Position numbers and translations under genes: made by a program. A stretch of DNA of 64,000 bases from Streptomyces cyanogenus (GTDB lineage: Bacteria > Actinomycetota > Actinomycetes > Streptomycetales > Streptomycetaceae), in NCBI RefSeq assembly GCF_017526105.1, contig NZ_CP071839.1:1364001-1428000 (forward strand), written 5' to 3'. Positions 34,900-43,308 of the stretch are shown here, in pieces. Every line of letters starts with the position of its first letter. Within the stretch, counting starts at the first letter, position 1. The notes below the pieces were generated by a model. It had not been told where the DNA came from. It did no database searches and was given only the letters and a program-made list of their open reading frames with translations.

Positions 34900-36510
34900 T
34901 CAGCAGCGGCTGCGATCCTCCGTCAGCACCCCCTGAACCGTGGTCAGTGAACGGTCGTGGCAGCCGTCCGGACCGAAGAGGCGGTACCGCTCGGCGGACG
35001 TGCCGACCGCGTGCCGCTGTTCGCGCGCGACGTTGATCGTGTAGGTCGCGTCGCCCCGGTAGGTGTCGTCCAGCCGCGACCACGAGGTGCGCCGGCCGCC
35101 CTCTCGGGCCTCCTCGGAGGCCCGGTCGCCGAGGGCCAGCACGGTGCGCAGCCGGTCGTCCGGGCCGAGGGTGGTGGCGCCGTTCACGGTGTACGTCCGG
35201 TGCGTACGCGTCGTCCGCGCGGGGCCGTGGCCGGCGGTCCTGACCGTCTCGTCGTCGGTCCAGGTCGCGTCGAGTCCGTCCGTGGTCTCGCCGTCGGTCC
35301 AGCGGTGGACCGAGGTGTTGGCGAGCGTACGGGTGACGGTGGTGGTCACGCGCCCGTGCGAGGTGTCCAGGTACCCGGAGACGGTGAGCCCGTGACCGGC
35401 CTCGGTCTGCACCCGGTTCTCCGTACCGGGCGTGTGGACGGAGGAGTTGGCGAGGCCCGTCGCCTCGTCCTCGGTGAGCGCGCCGGGCACGTGGGTGCGG
35501 TGCGCGTCCTGCCAGACCAGCACGTTCACGGGGGTGCTCCAGCCCGACCGGCCTGCGGGCACGCCGACGACGGACACCTCGACGCGGTGCGGGCGGCCGT
35601 CGTTGAGAATGCCGGCGAAGGGGGTGAGGTCGTACTCGACGGGCCGGACGTCGAAGGCGCGCGGGGCCGGGACGACGTACCAGAGGAAGGGGTTGGACCA
35701 GCCGCCCGTCCACACGTTCGGGAAGGGCGCCGCGATGCCGGCGAGCCGGCCGTCGACGGTGATCTGCACCTCCCGGTAGGGGCCGTGGTCGGCCTTGCAC
35801 GAGTACGACGCCGGGTCCGCCACGGTCAGGTACCAGAACTCCTCGCACCCGCCGCCCGAACCGGTCGCGTACACCTCGGCGACGATCCGTTCGCTGTTGC
35901 GCGGGGTGGTGAGGGTCGTACCGGCGGGCGTGTCGGCGAGAGTGAGGACCCGGTCGGGTGCGGGGGCCGTGGGGCGGCCCGCGTAGAAGGTGAGGGTGAC
36001 GTGCACGTCGATGACACCGGTGTACGTGTCGTCCACCACGTTGCCGATCAGCATCTCGACGTCCCGGGAGCCGCGGAAGGTGTCGCTGTAGCGGGTGACG
36101 TCCTTCTCGACGTGCCACTCGATGCCGTCGGGTGAGGGCTCCGGCGTGGAGGTCCGCAGGATCTCGACCCCGCCGACGTGCAGATAGCCCAGCCGGTCGT
36201 ACTGACGGCCCTTCACCTTCCCGTCGAGGCGCAGGACGACCTTGCTCCAGCGGTCGCCGCAGCCCTTCGGGGGCGTGTACGTGCCGCGGTAGGGCGTGAA
36301 GTCACGGAACTGCACGTCGGCGAGGGTGACCTGGCAGGACGTGCTGTGCGGCCGGTCGACGGGCGGGGCCGCGGTCACCGGGTCGTGCCAGTCGGTGCCG
36401 AACTCGGCCGGCACCTCGGCGGCTCGGGCCGCCGGTGTGCCCGCGCCGAAGAACGCGCTCACCAAGAGGGTCGCTCCGGCGAGCATGGACATGACCATCC
36501 GTCTACTCAT
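34900..36510 (-). CDS. Secreted peptide-N4-asparagine amidase A-like protein (PNGase A)
   Basis: Exported protein of 536 aa resembling plant and fungal peptide-N4-(N-acetyl-beta-glucosaminyl)asparagine amidase A, which removes N-glycans from glycopeptides. A Sec signal peptide spans residues 1-30 (MVMSMLAGATLLVSAFFGAG ... ARAAEVP). The beta-rich body has QVTLADVQFRDFTPYRGTYT, KVVLRLDGKVKGRQYDRLG, VGGVEILRTSTPEPSPDGIE, a WHVEKDVTRYS block and NVVDDTYTGVIDVHVTLTFY. Later it has PFPNVWTGGWSNPFLWYVVP and FDVRPVEYDLTPFAGILNDG, all typical of the family. It ends in a Cys-containing segment (CHDRSLTTVQGVLTEDRSRC). It is divergent from an exported M1 peptidase, 158 bp apart. Activity is inferred from family only. 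Confidence 0.82.
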   Translation of the reverse strand: MSRRMVMSMLAGATLLVSAFFGAGTPAARAAEVPAEFGTDWHDPVTAAPPVDRPHSTSCQVTLADVQFRDFTPYRGTYTPPKGCGDRWSKVVLRLDGKVKGRQYDRLGYLHVGGVEILRTSTPEPSPDGIEWHVEKDVTRYSDTFRGSRDVEMLIGNVVDDTYTGVIDVHVTLTFYAGRPTAPAPDRVLTLADTPAGTTLTTPRNSERIVAEVYATGSGGGCEEFWYLTVADPASYSCKADHGPYREVQITVDGRLAGIAAPFPNVWTGGWSNPFLWYVVPAPRAFDVRPVEYDLTPFAGILNDGRPHRVEVSVVGVPAGRSGWSTPVNVLVWQDAHRTHVPGALTEDEATGLANSSVHTPGTENRVQTEAGHGLTVSGYLDTSHGRVTTTVTRTLANTSVHRWTDGETTDGLDATWTDDETVRTAGHGPARTTRTHRTYTVNGATTLGPDDRLRTVLALGDRASEEAREGGRRTSWSRLDDTYRGDATYTINVAREQRHAVGTSAERYRLFGPDGCHDRSLTTVQGVLTEDRSRC

Positions 36511-36668
36511 GGCCGTGTTCTACGGGGAGTCGGGCAGCCCCGCAATGACGCCTCGGCAGATCGGCGCGATACGGACGGCCACGGCGCGACCCCGACGGGT
36601 ATCCAAGACAGGTACTCACGGGGGGAGCGTTTCCTGATATAAGCGGATAGTACTGGCATAGTGCGCTC

Positions 36669-38192
36669 ATGGAGATCGCAAAGGGGTCACTCTCCCGTCG
36701 CACGGTCCTCGCCCTCACCGTCGTCGGAGCGGGCGCGGTCACCGGTGCCGCCGTCCTCGCCGGCACGCTTCCGCACGGAGCCGAGGGCTCACCCGCACCC
36801 GGTCCGGCCGCCTCGTCGGGCCCGCCCCCGGCGCCCGGCGCACCGGGCATCGGCGACCCGCTCATGCCGCTCGCCGGCAACGGCGGCTACGCCGTCCGCC
36901 GTTACACGCTCGACTTCGACTGGCAAGCGCCCCGGACGCCCTTCGAGGCCGGAGCCACCATCAGCGCCACCGCCACCCAGGCCCTGTCCCGCTTCGACCT
37001 CGACTTCGCGGGCAACACGCTGCACCGCGTCACCGTCGACGGCACACCGGCGACCGCCCGCCGCGACGGCGACGAACTCGTCGTCACCCCCGCGCGGCCG
37101 ATCCCCCGCGGCCGCGCGTTCACCGTCCACGTCGCCTACACCGCCGACCCGACCCAGGGACGGCACCGCGACGACGCGATCCAGGACTACGGCTGGGTCC
37201 CCACCCCCGACGGCACCCTCGTCTGCGCGCAGCCCGACGGAGCCCGGATGATCTTCCCGGCCGACGACCACCCGAGCCTGCGGGCACCGGTCACCTTCCA
37301 CATCACCACCCCCGCGGGGCTGAGCGCGGTGGCCAACGGCCGGCTCGTCGGCACCGTCCGGCGCCCCGACGGCCGCACCCGGTGGACGTACGACTCCGAG
37401 CAGCCGATCGCGGCACAGCTCGTCCAGCTGGCGATCGGGAGGTTCACGTTCGTCGACAGCAGCGGCCCGCACGGGCTGCCCGTCCGGGACGTGGTGCCGG
37501 ACGGGCTGGTCACGGACACCGAGAAGTACCGCTCGCTCACTCCGGAGCACCTGGCCTGGCTGGAACGGCGGCTCGGCCCCTATCCGTTCCGCCGCTACGG
37601 CGTGCTGGTCGGGGACACCGACCTGCCGGTGGCGCTGGAGACCCAGTCGCTCTCCGTCGTACCGCGCGACGACCTGCTGGGCGACCGGGTCGATGCCGAG
37701 CGCAATCTCGTCCACGAGCTGACGCACCATTGGACGGGTGACAGCGTCGCCATCCGGCGCTGGTCCGACCTGTGGCTGAGCGAGGGCCACGCCCGCTTCT
37801 ACGAGCGGCTCTACTCCGACGAGCACGGCGGTGTGAGCCTGGAGTCCGCCATGCGGGCCGCCTACGAGCAGCACGACCAGTGGCGGCACGACGAGGGAGC
37901 ACCCGCCGAGCCCACCGAGGACACGCTGTTCAAGGTGATGCGGTACGACGGCTCGGCGCTGGTGCTGTTCGCACTGCGGGAGAAGGTCGGCGAGGAGACC
38001 TTCGACCGGATCGAGCGCGCCTGGGCGACCGAGTACCGGGGCCGTGCGGCGGGCACCCGCGACTTCGTCGCGCTCGCGTCCCGGGTCGCGGGCGAGGACC
38101 TCAACCCGTTCCTGGAGCCGTGGCTTTACGGCGCCCACACCCCACCCATGCCCGGCCATCCCGACTGGCAGGCCGACCCGGTCGAGGACTGA
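36669..38192 (+). CDS. Exported M1-family zinc aminopeptidase
   Basis: Secreted metallopeptidase of 507 aa. The N-terminus has a Tat-like signal (SLSRRTVLALTVVGAGAVTG) and a Pro/Ala-rich linker to residue 63. The beta-sandwich domain has YTLDFDWQAP and FHITTPAGLSAVANG. The catalytic domain has the zinc motif H349-E-L-T-H353 with third ligand E372 in WLSEGHARFYER, and ALETQSLS in the position of the GAMEN-like substrate motif. A catalytic Tyr is likely in RYDGSALVLFALREKVG. No strong ribosome site precedes the ATG and CATAGT lies 7 nt upstream, so it may be leaderless. It is divergent from the PNGase A-like gene; together they could degrade glycoproteins outside the cell. Confidence 0.9.
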   Translation: MEIAKGSLSRRTVLALTVVGAGAVTGAAVLAGTLPHGAEGSPAPGPAASSGPPPAPGAPGIGDPLMPLAGNGGYAVRRYTLDFDWQAPRTPFEAGATISATATQALSRFDLDFAGNTLHRVTVDGTPATARRDGDELVVTPARPIPRGRAFTVHVAYTADPTQGRHRDDAIQDYGWVPTPDGTLVCAQPDGARMIFPADDHPSLRAPVTFHITTPAGLSAVANGRLVGTVRRPDGRTRWTYDSEQPIAAQLVQLAIGRFTFVDSSGPHGLPVRDVVPDGLVTDTEKYRSLTPEHLAWLERRLGPYPFRRYGVLVGDTDLPVALETQSLSVVPRDDLLGDRVDAERNLVHELTHHWTGDSVAIRRWSDLWLSEGHARFYERLYSDEHGGVSLESAMRAAYEQHDQWRHDEGAPAEPTEDTLFKVMRYDGSALVLFALREKVGEETFDRIERAWATEYRGRAAGTRDFVALASRVAGEDLNPFLEPWLYGAHTPPMPGHPDWQADPVED

Positions 38193-38390
38193 GCCGCACC
38201 CGGACCGGCATGGTTGCCCCAGGCAGCGGAGCCGCTGCCGCCGACCGGGTGGCCTCTGCCGTGCCGCTGGTCCACCCCGGTGACGCTCGCCACGACACGG
38301 CGCGCGGGGCACGGAAACGTACGAGGGGTGGCACCACGGGCAACTCCTTCGCCCTGGTTGCGAGCGAGCGTGGTTGGGAGAGCCTCTGCG

Positions 38391-40454
38391 ATGAGAAGAA
38401 ATGTTTCTGCACATGTCCCCGCGGCCATCCGGAGATGCCGCCTGACGGCTTGTGTGATCGCGGGGGCGGCTCTCCTGCCGCCGCTGCTGATCCTCCCGAT
38501 GTCCAGCGCCGACGAGACGGCGGACCGGCGTCTGCAGGACGCCTTCACGGACGCCGCGCGCGAGTTCCAGGTGCCGCGCAGTGTGCTGATGAGCGTCTCC
38601 TACATGCAGTCACGCTGGGACTCGCACCCGGGCACCCCCAGCGTCACGGGCGGCTTCGGGCCGATGCACCTGGTGGACGCCGAGCGCGTCCGGCCCGCCG
38701 CCCCGTCACCCGACTCCCAAGCACCACTCGGCGACAAGGCCCCGCCTCGCACGGGCACGGCGGGGTCGTCCGCGGGCACGACGGAGTCATCCGCGGGCGC
38801 GGCAGGCTCGTCCGCGGGCACGACCGAGTTGTCCACGGGCGCCTCGGCCGGGCACGCCGTGCAGCCGGCGGACCTGCAGCACGCGGCGCGCCTGATCCAG
38901 GCCCCGGCGGGACGGCTGCGCACGGACGTCGTCGCCAACGTACGCGGCGGAGCGGCACTGCTGGCCGCCACACAACGACAGCTCGGCAAGCCGCTGAGCC
39001 CCAACCCGGCCGACTGGTGGGAGGCGGTGGCGCGCTTCCCGGGCACCCGTGACGTCGCGTCAGCAGCGGCGTACGCCGACGACGTCTTCGCCCTCATCCG
39101 CCGGGGCGCGCACCGCACCACCGCCGAGGGGCAGGACGTCACCCTGGCCGCCACCCCCAGCCTGCGACCGCACCCCCGCACCCCCCGCGCGCAGGGCCCG
39201 CAGCGGTCGAAGCAGGTCGAGTGCCCTGCCGAACTGGCCTGCGACTGGCTCGGTGCGCCGTACGAGGAGATCGGCGACAGCGAGTACGGCAACCACGACC
39301 TGGCCGACCGGCCCAGGGACCAGCCGATCGAGTACATCGTCATCCACGACACCGAGGCGGAACTGCCGAGCATGTTCCAGACGGTGCAGGATCCGACGGA
39401 GTCCTCCTGGCACTACTCGATCCGCTCCAGCGACGGTCACGTCACCCAGCACATCAGGACCAAGGACGAAGCGTGGCACTCCGGCAGCCAGTTCGTGAAC
39501 GCCCGCTCCATCGGCATCGAGCACGAGGGATTCCTCACCCAGCCCGGAACCTGGTACACGGAGCGGATGTACCGGTCCTCGGCGCGCCTGGTGCGGTACC
39601 TGGCGGACAAGTACGACATCCCGCTCGACCGGCAGCACATCTTCGGCCACGACAACGTTCCCGCGCCGACCGCCGACACCATCCCCGAGATGCACGACGA
39701 CCCGGGCCCCTTCTGGGACTGGCGGCACTACTTCGACCTCCTCGGCGCACCGCTGCGCGCCACGGCGGGACCCGACAGCGACATGGTGACCATCCTGCCG
39801 GACTACGGCAAGCACAAACCGCCGTTCACGGGGTGCGCCGGCAGCGGTTCACCGTGTCGGCCGCACGGCTCCAGCGCCGTCCGGCTGTACACCGCGCCGG
39901 ACGAGCGCGCCCCGCTGATCCAGGACCCGGGCCGCAAGCCGGACGGCGAGGATTCCACGGTGGACGTCAACGACCTGGGCTCGCGCGTCTCCGCCGGTCA
40001 GACCTTCGCCGTCGCCGACCGCAGCGGCGACTGGACCGCGATCTGGTTCCAGGGACGGAAGGCCTGGTTCAAGAACCCCAGGCAGCAGCCGACCGCCGTC
40101 GGAGCGGCCGGGCGCATGATCACGCCGAAGGAAGGCCTGGACGAGATCCCGGTGTACGGGCGCGCCCTCCCGGAGGAGGAGGCCTACCCGGACGACATGG
40201 ACGAGCCGGCCGCGTCCCCGCTGCCGTACGGCCTCCTGGCCGGTCAGCGGTACGTGACACAGGCCGGCGTCGGCAGTTCCTACACCGCCAAGTCGTTCAG
40301 CGACACACCCAACCCGGTGGTGTGGGGCCGGGAGAGGTACTACGAGATCCAGTTCGGCCACCGGCTCGCCTACGTCCGGGCGAGCGACGTGGACGTGGTG
40401 AGCTCCGCGGCGGCGGGATCGCCGGGACACCAGGCGGATCCGGCCCAGCGGTAG
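38391..40454 (+). CDS. Secreted peptidoglycan amidase with lysozyme-like N-terminal region
   Basis: Exported cell-wall hydrolase of 687 aa. A basic signal region with a hydrophobic core (CVIAGAALLPPLLILPMSSA) ends near residue 40. Residues 50-100 look like the start of a transglycosylase/lysozyme-like domain (VPRSVLMSVSYMQSRWDSHP), but the usual catalytic Glu of the E-S-x-W motif is Gln at position 73. The domain is interrupted by a repeated Gly/Ser/Ala/Thr linker (TAGSSAGTTESSAGAAGSSA) at 122-155 and seems to resume at 162-215. The Amidase_2 (N-acetylmuramoyl-L-alanine amidase) domain spans about 310-445 with zinc His H319 in VIHD, H420, and H435 in HDDPG. SH3-like segments follow. GGGAG precedes the ATG. 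Confidence 0.87.
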   Translation: MRRNVSAHVPAAIRRCRLTACVIAGAALLPPLLILPMSSADETADRRLQDAFTDAAREFQVPRSVLMSVSYMQSRWDSHPGTPSVTGGFGPMHLVDAERVRPAAPSPDSQAPLGDKAPPRTGTAGSSAGTTESSAGAAGSSAGTTELSTGASAGHAVQPADLQHAARLIQAPAGRLRTDVVANVRGGAALLAATQRQLGKPLSPNPADWWEAVARFPGTRDVASAAAYADDVFALIRRGAHRTTAEGQDVTLAATPSLRPHPRTPRAQGPQRSKQVECPAELACDWLGAPYEEIGDSEYGNHDLADRPRDQPIEYIVIHDTEAELPSMFQTVQDPTESSWHYSIRSSDGHVTQHIRTKDEAWHSGSQFVNARSIGIEHEGFLTQPGTWYTERMYRSSARLVRYLADKYDIPLDRQHIFGHDNVPAPTADTIPEMHDDPGPFWDWRHYFDLLGAPLRATAGPDSDMVTILPDYGKHKPPFTGCAGSGSPCRPHGSSAVRLYTAPDERAPLIQDPGRKPDGEDSTVDVNDLGSRVSAGQTFAVADRSGDWTAIWFQGRKAWFKNPRQQPTAVGAAGRMITPKEGLDEIPVYGRALPEEEAYPDDMDEPAASPLPYGLLAGQRYVTQAGVGSSYTAKSFSDTPNPVVWGRERYYEIQFGHRLAYVRASDVDVVSSAAAGSPGHQADPAQR

Positions 40455-40507
40455 CGGAGTCGAAGCCCGGATCCGGTTGCCGGACGAGGGGCCGCCGTGT
40501 CCTCTCG

Positions 40508-41239
40508 CTAGGCCGTCAGCGCGGCCCTGTCCCCCATCACCACCACGGGGTCGCCGGCCGGGTCCAGCGTGCGCAGCAGGACCTCCATGGCCTCCCTGGA
40601 GACGCTGACGCAGGCCGAGGTGCCGCTGCCGTGGTCCATGTGCAGCCAGATGCCGCCGCCCTTGTCAGCGCCCCAGGGGCGGGTGGCGTCGCGCGGCGGG
40701 GTGCCCTTGACGCGGTTGTAGTCGATGGCGATGACGTAGTCGAAGTCGTGCCGGTGCGCCTCGTCCCAGCCGGCCGGGGGTGCGTAGGCGCCCTCGTCCC
40801 GGTCGTAGGGCAGCCGGGTGCCCGGGTCGGCGAGCACACCACCGGCGTCGGTGAGGGTGAACACGCCGACCGGGCTGCGCCGGTCGCCCTCGTGGTGGTG
40901 CTCGGTCCAGCCGCCGCGCCCGTTGTGCGCGGGCCAACTGCCCACCGGGCGCCAGCCGGCGCCCTGTCGGGTGTACAGCACGACCCGGGAGACGGCCGAG
41001 TCCCGGTGCTCGCCGTACACGGCCACGACCTGGCGGGAGTCGGCGGGAATCCGCCGGTACAGACGGTCGCCGAGGCCCGGGATGCGGGTCGGGCCGGGAG
41101 TGGCGGCCGCGGGGGCGCGCCGGCCGTGGGCACCCTGGACACCGTGCGCGGGGGCCGGGCTGCCGCAGGCGGAGGGCGTCGCGAGGAGGGTGCCGAGGGC
41201 CGCCGCCACCGTCATACGCCGCACGGTGTTGATCTGCAC
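40508..41239 (-). CDS. L,D-transpeptidase (YkuD)-like secreted protein
   Basis: Exported protein of about 243 aa with features of the YkuD/ErfK family, which forms 3-3 cross-links in peptidoglycan. A signal region (VAAALGTLLATPSACG) precedes a low-complexity linker. The core shows VVLYTRQGAGWRPVG, DRRSPVGVFTLTDAGG, and a terminal block WLHMDHGSGTSACVSVS with His200/His203 and C210. The usual consensus is S-x-G-C-x-R; here it is S-A-C-V-S, so activity needs testing. Cys25 could be a lipoprotein site but the -3 residue is Pro. The start is uncertain: GTG at 41239 abuts GGGGAG, and a later GTG (VRRMTVAAAL) is plausible. Confidence 0.75.
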   Translation of the reverse strand: MQINTVRRMTVAAALGTLLATPSACGSPAPAHGVQGAHGRRAPAAATPGPTRIPGLGDRLYRRIPADSRQVVAVYGEHRDSAVSRVVLYTRQGAGWRPVGSWPAHNGRGGWTEHHHEGDRRSPVGVFTLTDAGGVLADPGTRLPYDRDEGAYAPPAGWDEAHRHDFDYVIAIDYNRVKGTPPRDATRPWGADKGGGIWLHMDHGSGTSACVSVSREAMEVLLRTLDPAGDPVVVMGDRAALTA

Positions 41240-41502
41240 CTCCCCATGCTGTCATCGCGAACCGGCCGGGTGCTGCGGCCTTCCGGGCCGTCACCGTGCC
41301 GGGTGACAGGGCTGCTCGCGGCTCGGAGGGCGGGCCGGCGGCGACCGTGGCCGGAAGTGGGCGGATTTCGCGGGCCGTCGAGGAAAACCGTTTGAACTTC
41401 ACCACTCTGCGACGCGAACCTTTCACGGCTTGTTGCCGCTCGCCGCGGCTTTCCGCTGTTTTCCTCCCCTGCCCTCCCCTTGACACGAGCCACTGGGACG
41501 TC

Positions 41503-43308
41503 ATGCAGATTCAAGACCTTCCGTATCCCGATCCGGGCGTACCGGACACGCGTTCCGGTCCCCGATTCCTGTGGTGGCTCTGGCGCAACCAGCTGGGCGG
41601 GCAGCTGAAGTCGCTCGCCTGGGGCCTGCTGCACTTCGTCTCCGTGTCCGCCCTGCCCTTCTGCGTCGGTCTCGCCGTGCAGGCGGCCATCGACCGCTCC
41701 GGCCGCAGGCTCGCCCTGACGGGTGGTCTGATGCTGATCTGCGGTACGGGCATCGCGCTCGGCGACACCTTCCTGCACCGGGCCGCCGTCACCAACTGGA
41801 TCACCGCCGCCGCCCGTGTCCAGCAGCTGCTGGCGCGCAAGGCCGCCCAGCTGGGCTCCGCCCTGACCCGGCGGGTGGCCGCCGGCGAGGTGGTGGCCGT
41901 CTCCACCGGCGACGTGGAGAAGATCGGCTGGTTCGTCGAGGCGGTCTCCCGATTCTCCGCCGCCGCGCTGACGGTTGTGGTCGTCTGCGTCGGCCTGCTC
42001 GTGTACCAGCCCGCGCTCGGTGTGGTCGTCGCCGTGGGCCTGCCCGTCGTGGCCCTCGCGGTACTGCCGCTGCTGCCCCGGGCGACGCGCCGCGCCGACG
42101 TCCAGCGCGAGAAGGCGGGCCGGGCCACCGAGCTGGCCTCGGACACCGTCGCCGGACTGCGGGTGCTGCGCGGCATCGGTGGCGAGGAACTGTTCCTGGA
42201 CCGCTACCGCCGGGCGTCCCAGGAGGTACGGCACGCCGCCGTGCGCAGCGCCCGGATGTGGTCGCTGATCTCCGCCGTCCAGGTGCTGCTGCCCGGACTG
42301 CTGCTGATCGCCGTCGTCTGGCACGGCATCGGCCTGGCCCGCCAGGGCCGGATCACGGTCGGCGAACTCGTCACCGTCTACAGCGCGGTCATGGTCCTGA
42401 ACTACCCGCTGCGGCACTTCGAGGAGATCGCCATGGCGTACTCCTTCTCCCGCCCCTCGGCCAGACGTGCCGCGCGGGTGCTGGCGCTGGAGCGGTCCAC
42501 GGCAACCGACGGCATCCGCGCTGCCGAAGTGCCGGGCGGTGACCTGTACGACCCCGCGACCGGTCTGCTCGCTCCCGCCGGCCGGTTCACCGCCGTGGTG
42601 TGCGGCGACCCGGACGCGGCGGGCCGGCTTGCCGAGCGGCTGGGCGGCCACCCCGCGGAGCCGGGCCGGTCGGTCCTGCTCGGCGGGGTGCCCCTGGACG
42701 AACTCCCCCTCGACAGCGCCCGGACCGCCGTCCTCGTCCAGGACAAGGACCCGGTGCTGCTCTCGGGCACCCTGCGCGACCTGCTCGACGTGCCCGCCTC
42801 CGGTGCCGTGCCGGCCGCGGACGCGCTGGCGGCGGCACAGTGCGAGGACGTGCTGGACGCACTCGTCCAGGGGTCACTGGACGCCGCCGACCCGATGGAC
42901 GCCCGCATCACCGAGCGCGGGCGCTCCCTGTCCGGCGGCCAGCGCCAGCGGCTCGCCCTGGCCAGGTCGCTGATCACCGACCCGGAGGTGCTGGTGCTGG
43001 ACGAGCCCACCTCCGCGGTCGACTCGCACACCGAGGCCCGGATCGCGGAGGGACTGCGCCGACTGCGGTCGGGACGGACGACCGTGGTGTTCACCTCCTC
43101 CCCGCTGCTGCTCGACCACGCGGACCGGGTCGCCCTCGTGCACGAGGGCGAGGTCGTGGCGGTCGGTGTCCACCGCGAGCTGGTCGACAGCGAGCCGCGG
43201 TACCGGGCCGTGGTGACCCGGGAGACGGACGAGGAACTGTCCGCAGCCGACGAGGGCATGCTGCTGGACGCGCTCCAGGAGCTGGAAGAGATCGAGGAGA
43301 GCGCATGA
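41503..43308 (+). CDS. Heterodimeric ABC exporter, subunit 1 (degenerate Walker A)
   Basis: Fused permease-ATPase of 601 aa. Six helices lie in residues about 35-310 (SLAWGLLHFVSVSALPFCVG, VVVVCVGLLVYQP, VLLPGLLLIAVVWHGIGLA). The ATPase domain lacks a Walker A: the equivalent position reads VVCGDPDAAGRLAERL (366-380) with no GKS/T. It keeps a perfect signature LSGGQ (476-480) and Walker B VLVLDEP (496-502). The H-loop His is replaced (VVFTSSPLLLDHA). This is the pattern of a subunit that lends its signature motif to the partner's ATP site. The start overlaps nothing upstream; the stop overlaps the next start as ATGA, so the two are co-translated. Confidence 0.88.
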   Translation: MQIQDLPYPDPGVPDTRSGPRFLWWLWRNQLGGQLKSLAWGLLHFVSVSALPFCVGLAVQAAIDRSGRRLALTGGLMLICGTGIALGDTFLHRAAVTNWITAAARVQQLLARKAAQLGSALTRRVAAGEVVAVSTGDVEKIGWFVEAVSRFSAAALTVVVVCVGLLVYQPALGVVVAVGLPVVALAVLPLLPRATRRADVQREKAGRATELASDTVAGLRVLRGIGGEELFLDRYRRASQEVRHAAVRSARMWSLISAVQVLLPGLLLIAVVWHGIGLARQGRITVGELVTVYSAVMVLNYPLRHFEEIAMAYSFSRPSARRAARVLALERSTATDGIRAAEVPGGDLYDPATGLLAPAGRFTAVVCGDPDAAGRLAERLGGHPAEPGRSVLLGGVPLDELPLDSARTAVLVQDKDPVLLSGTLRDLLDVPASGAVPAADALAAAQCEDVLDALVQGSLDAADPMDARITERGRSLSGGQRQRLALARSLITDPEVLVLDEPTSAVDSHTEARIAEGLRRLRSGRTTVVFTSSPLLLDHADRVALVHEGEVVAVGVHRELVDSEPRYRAVVTRETDEELSAADEGMLLDALQELEEIEESA

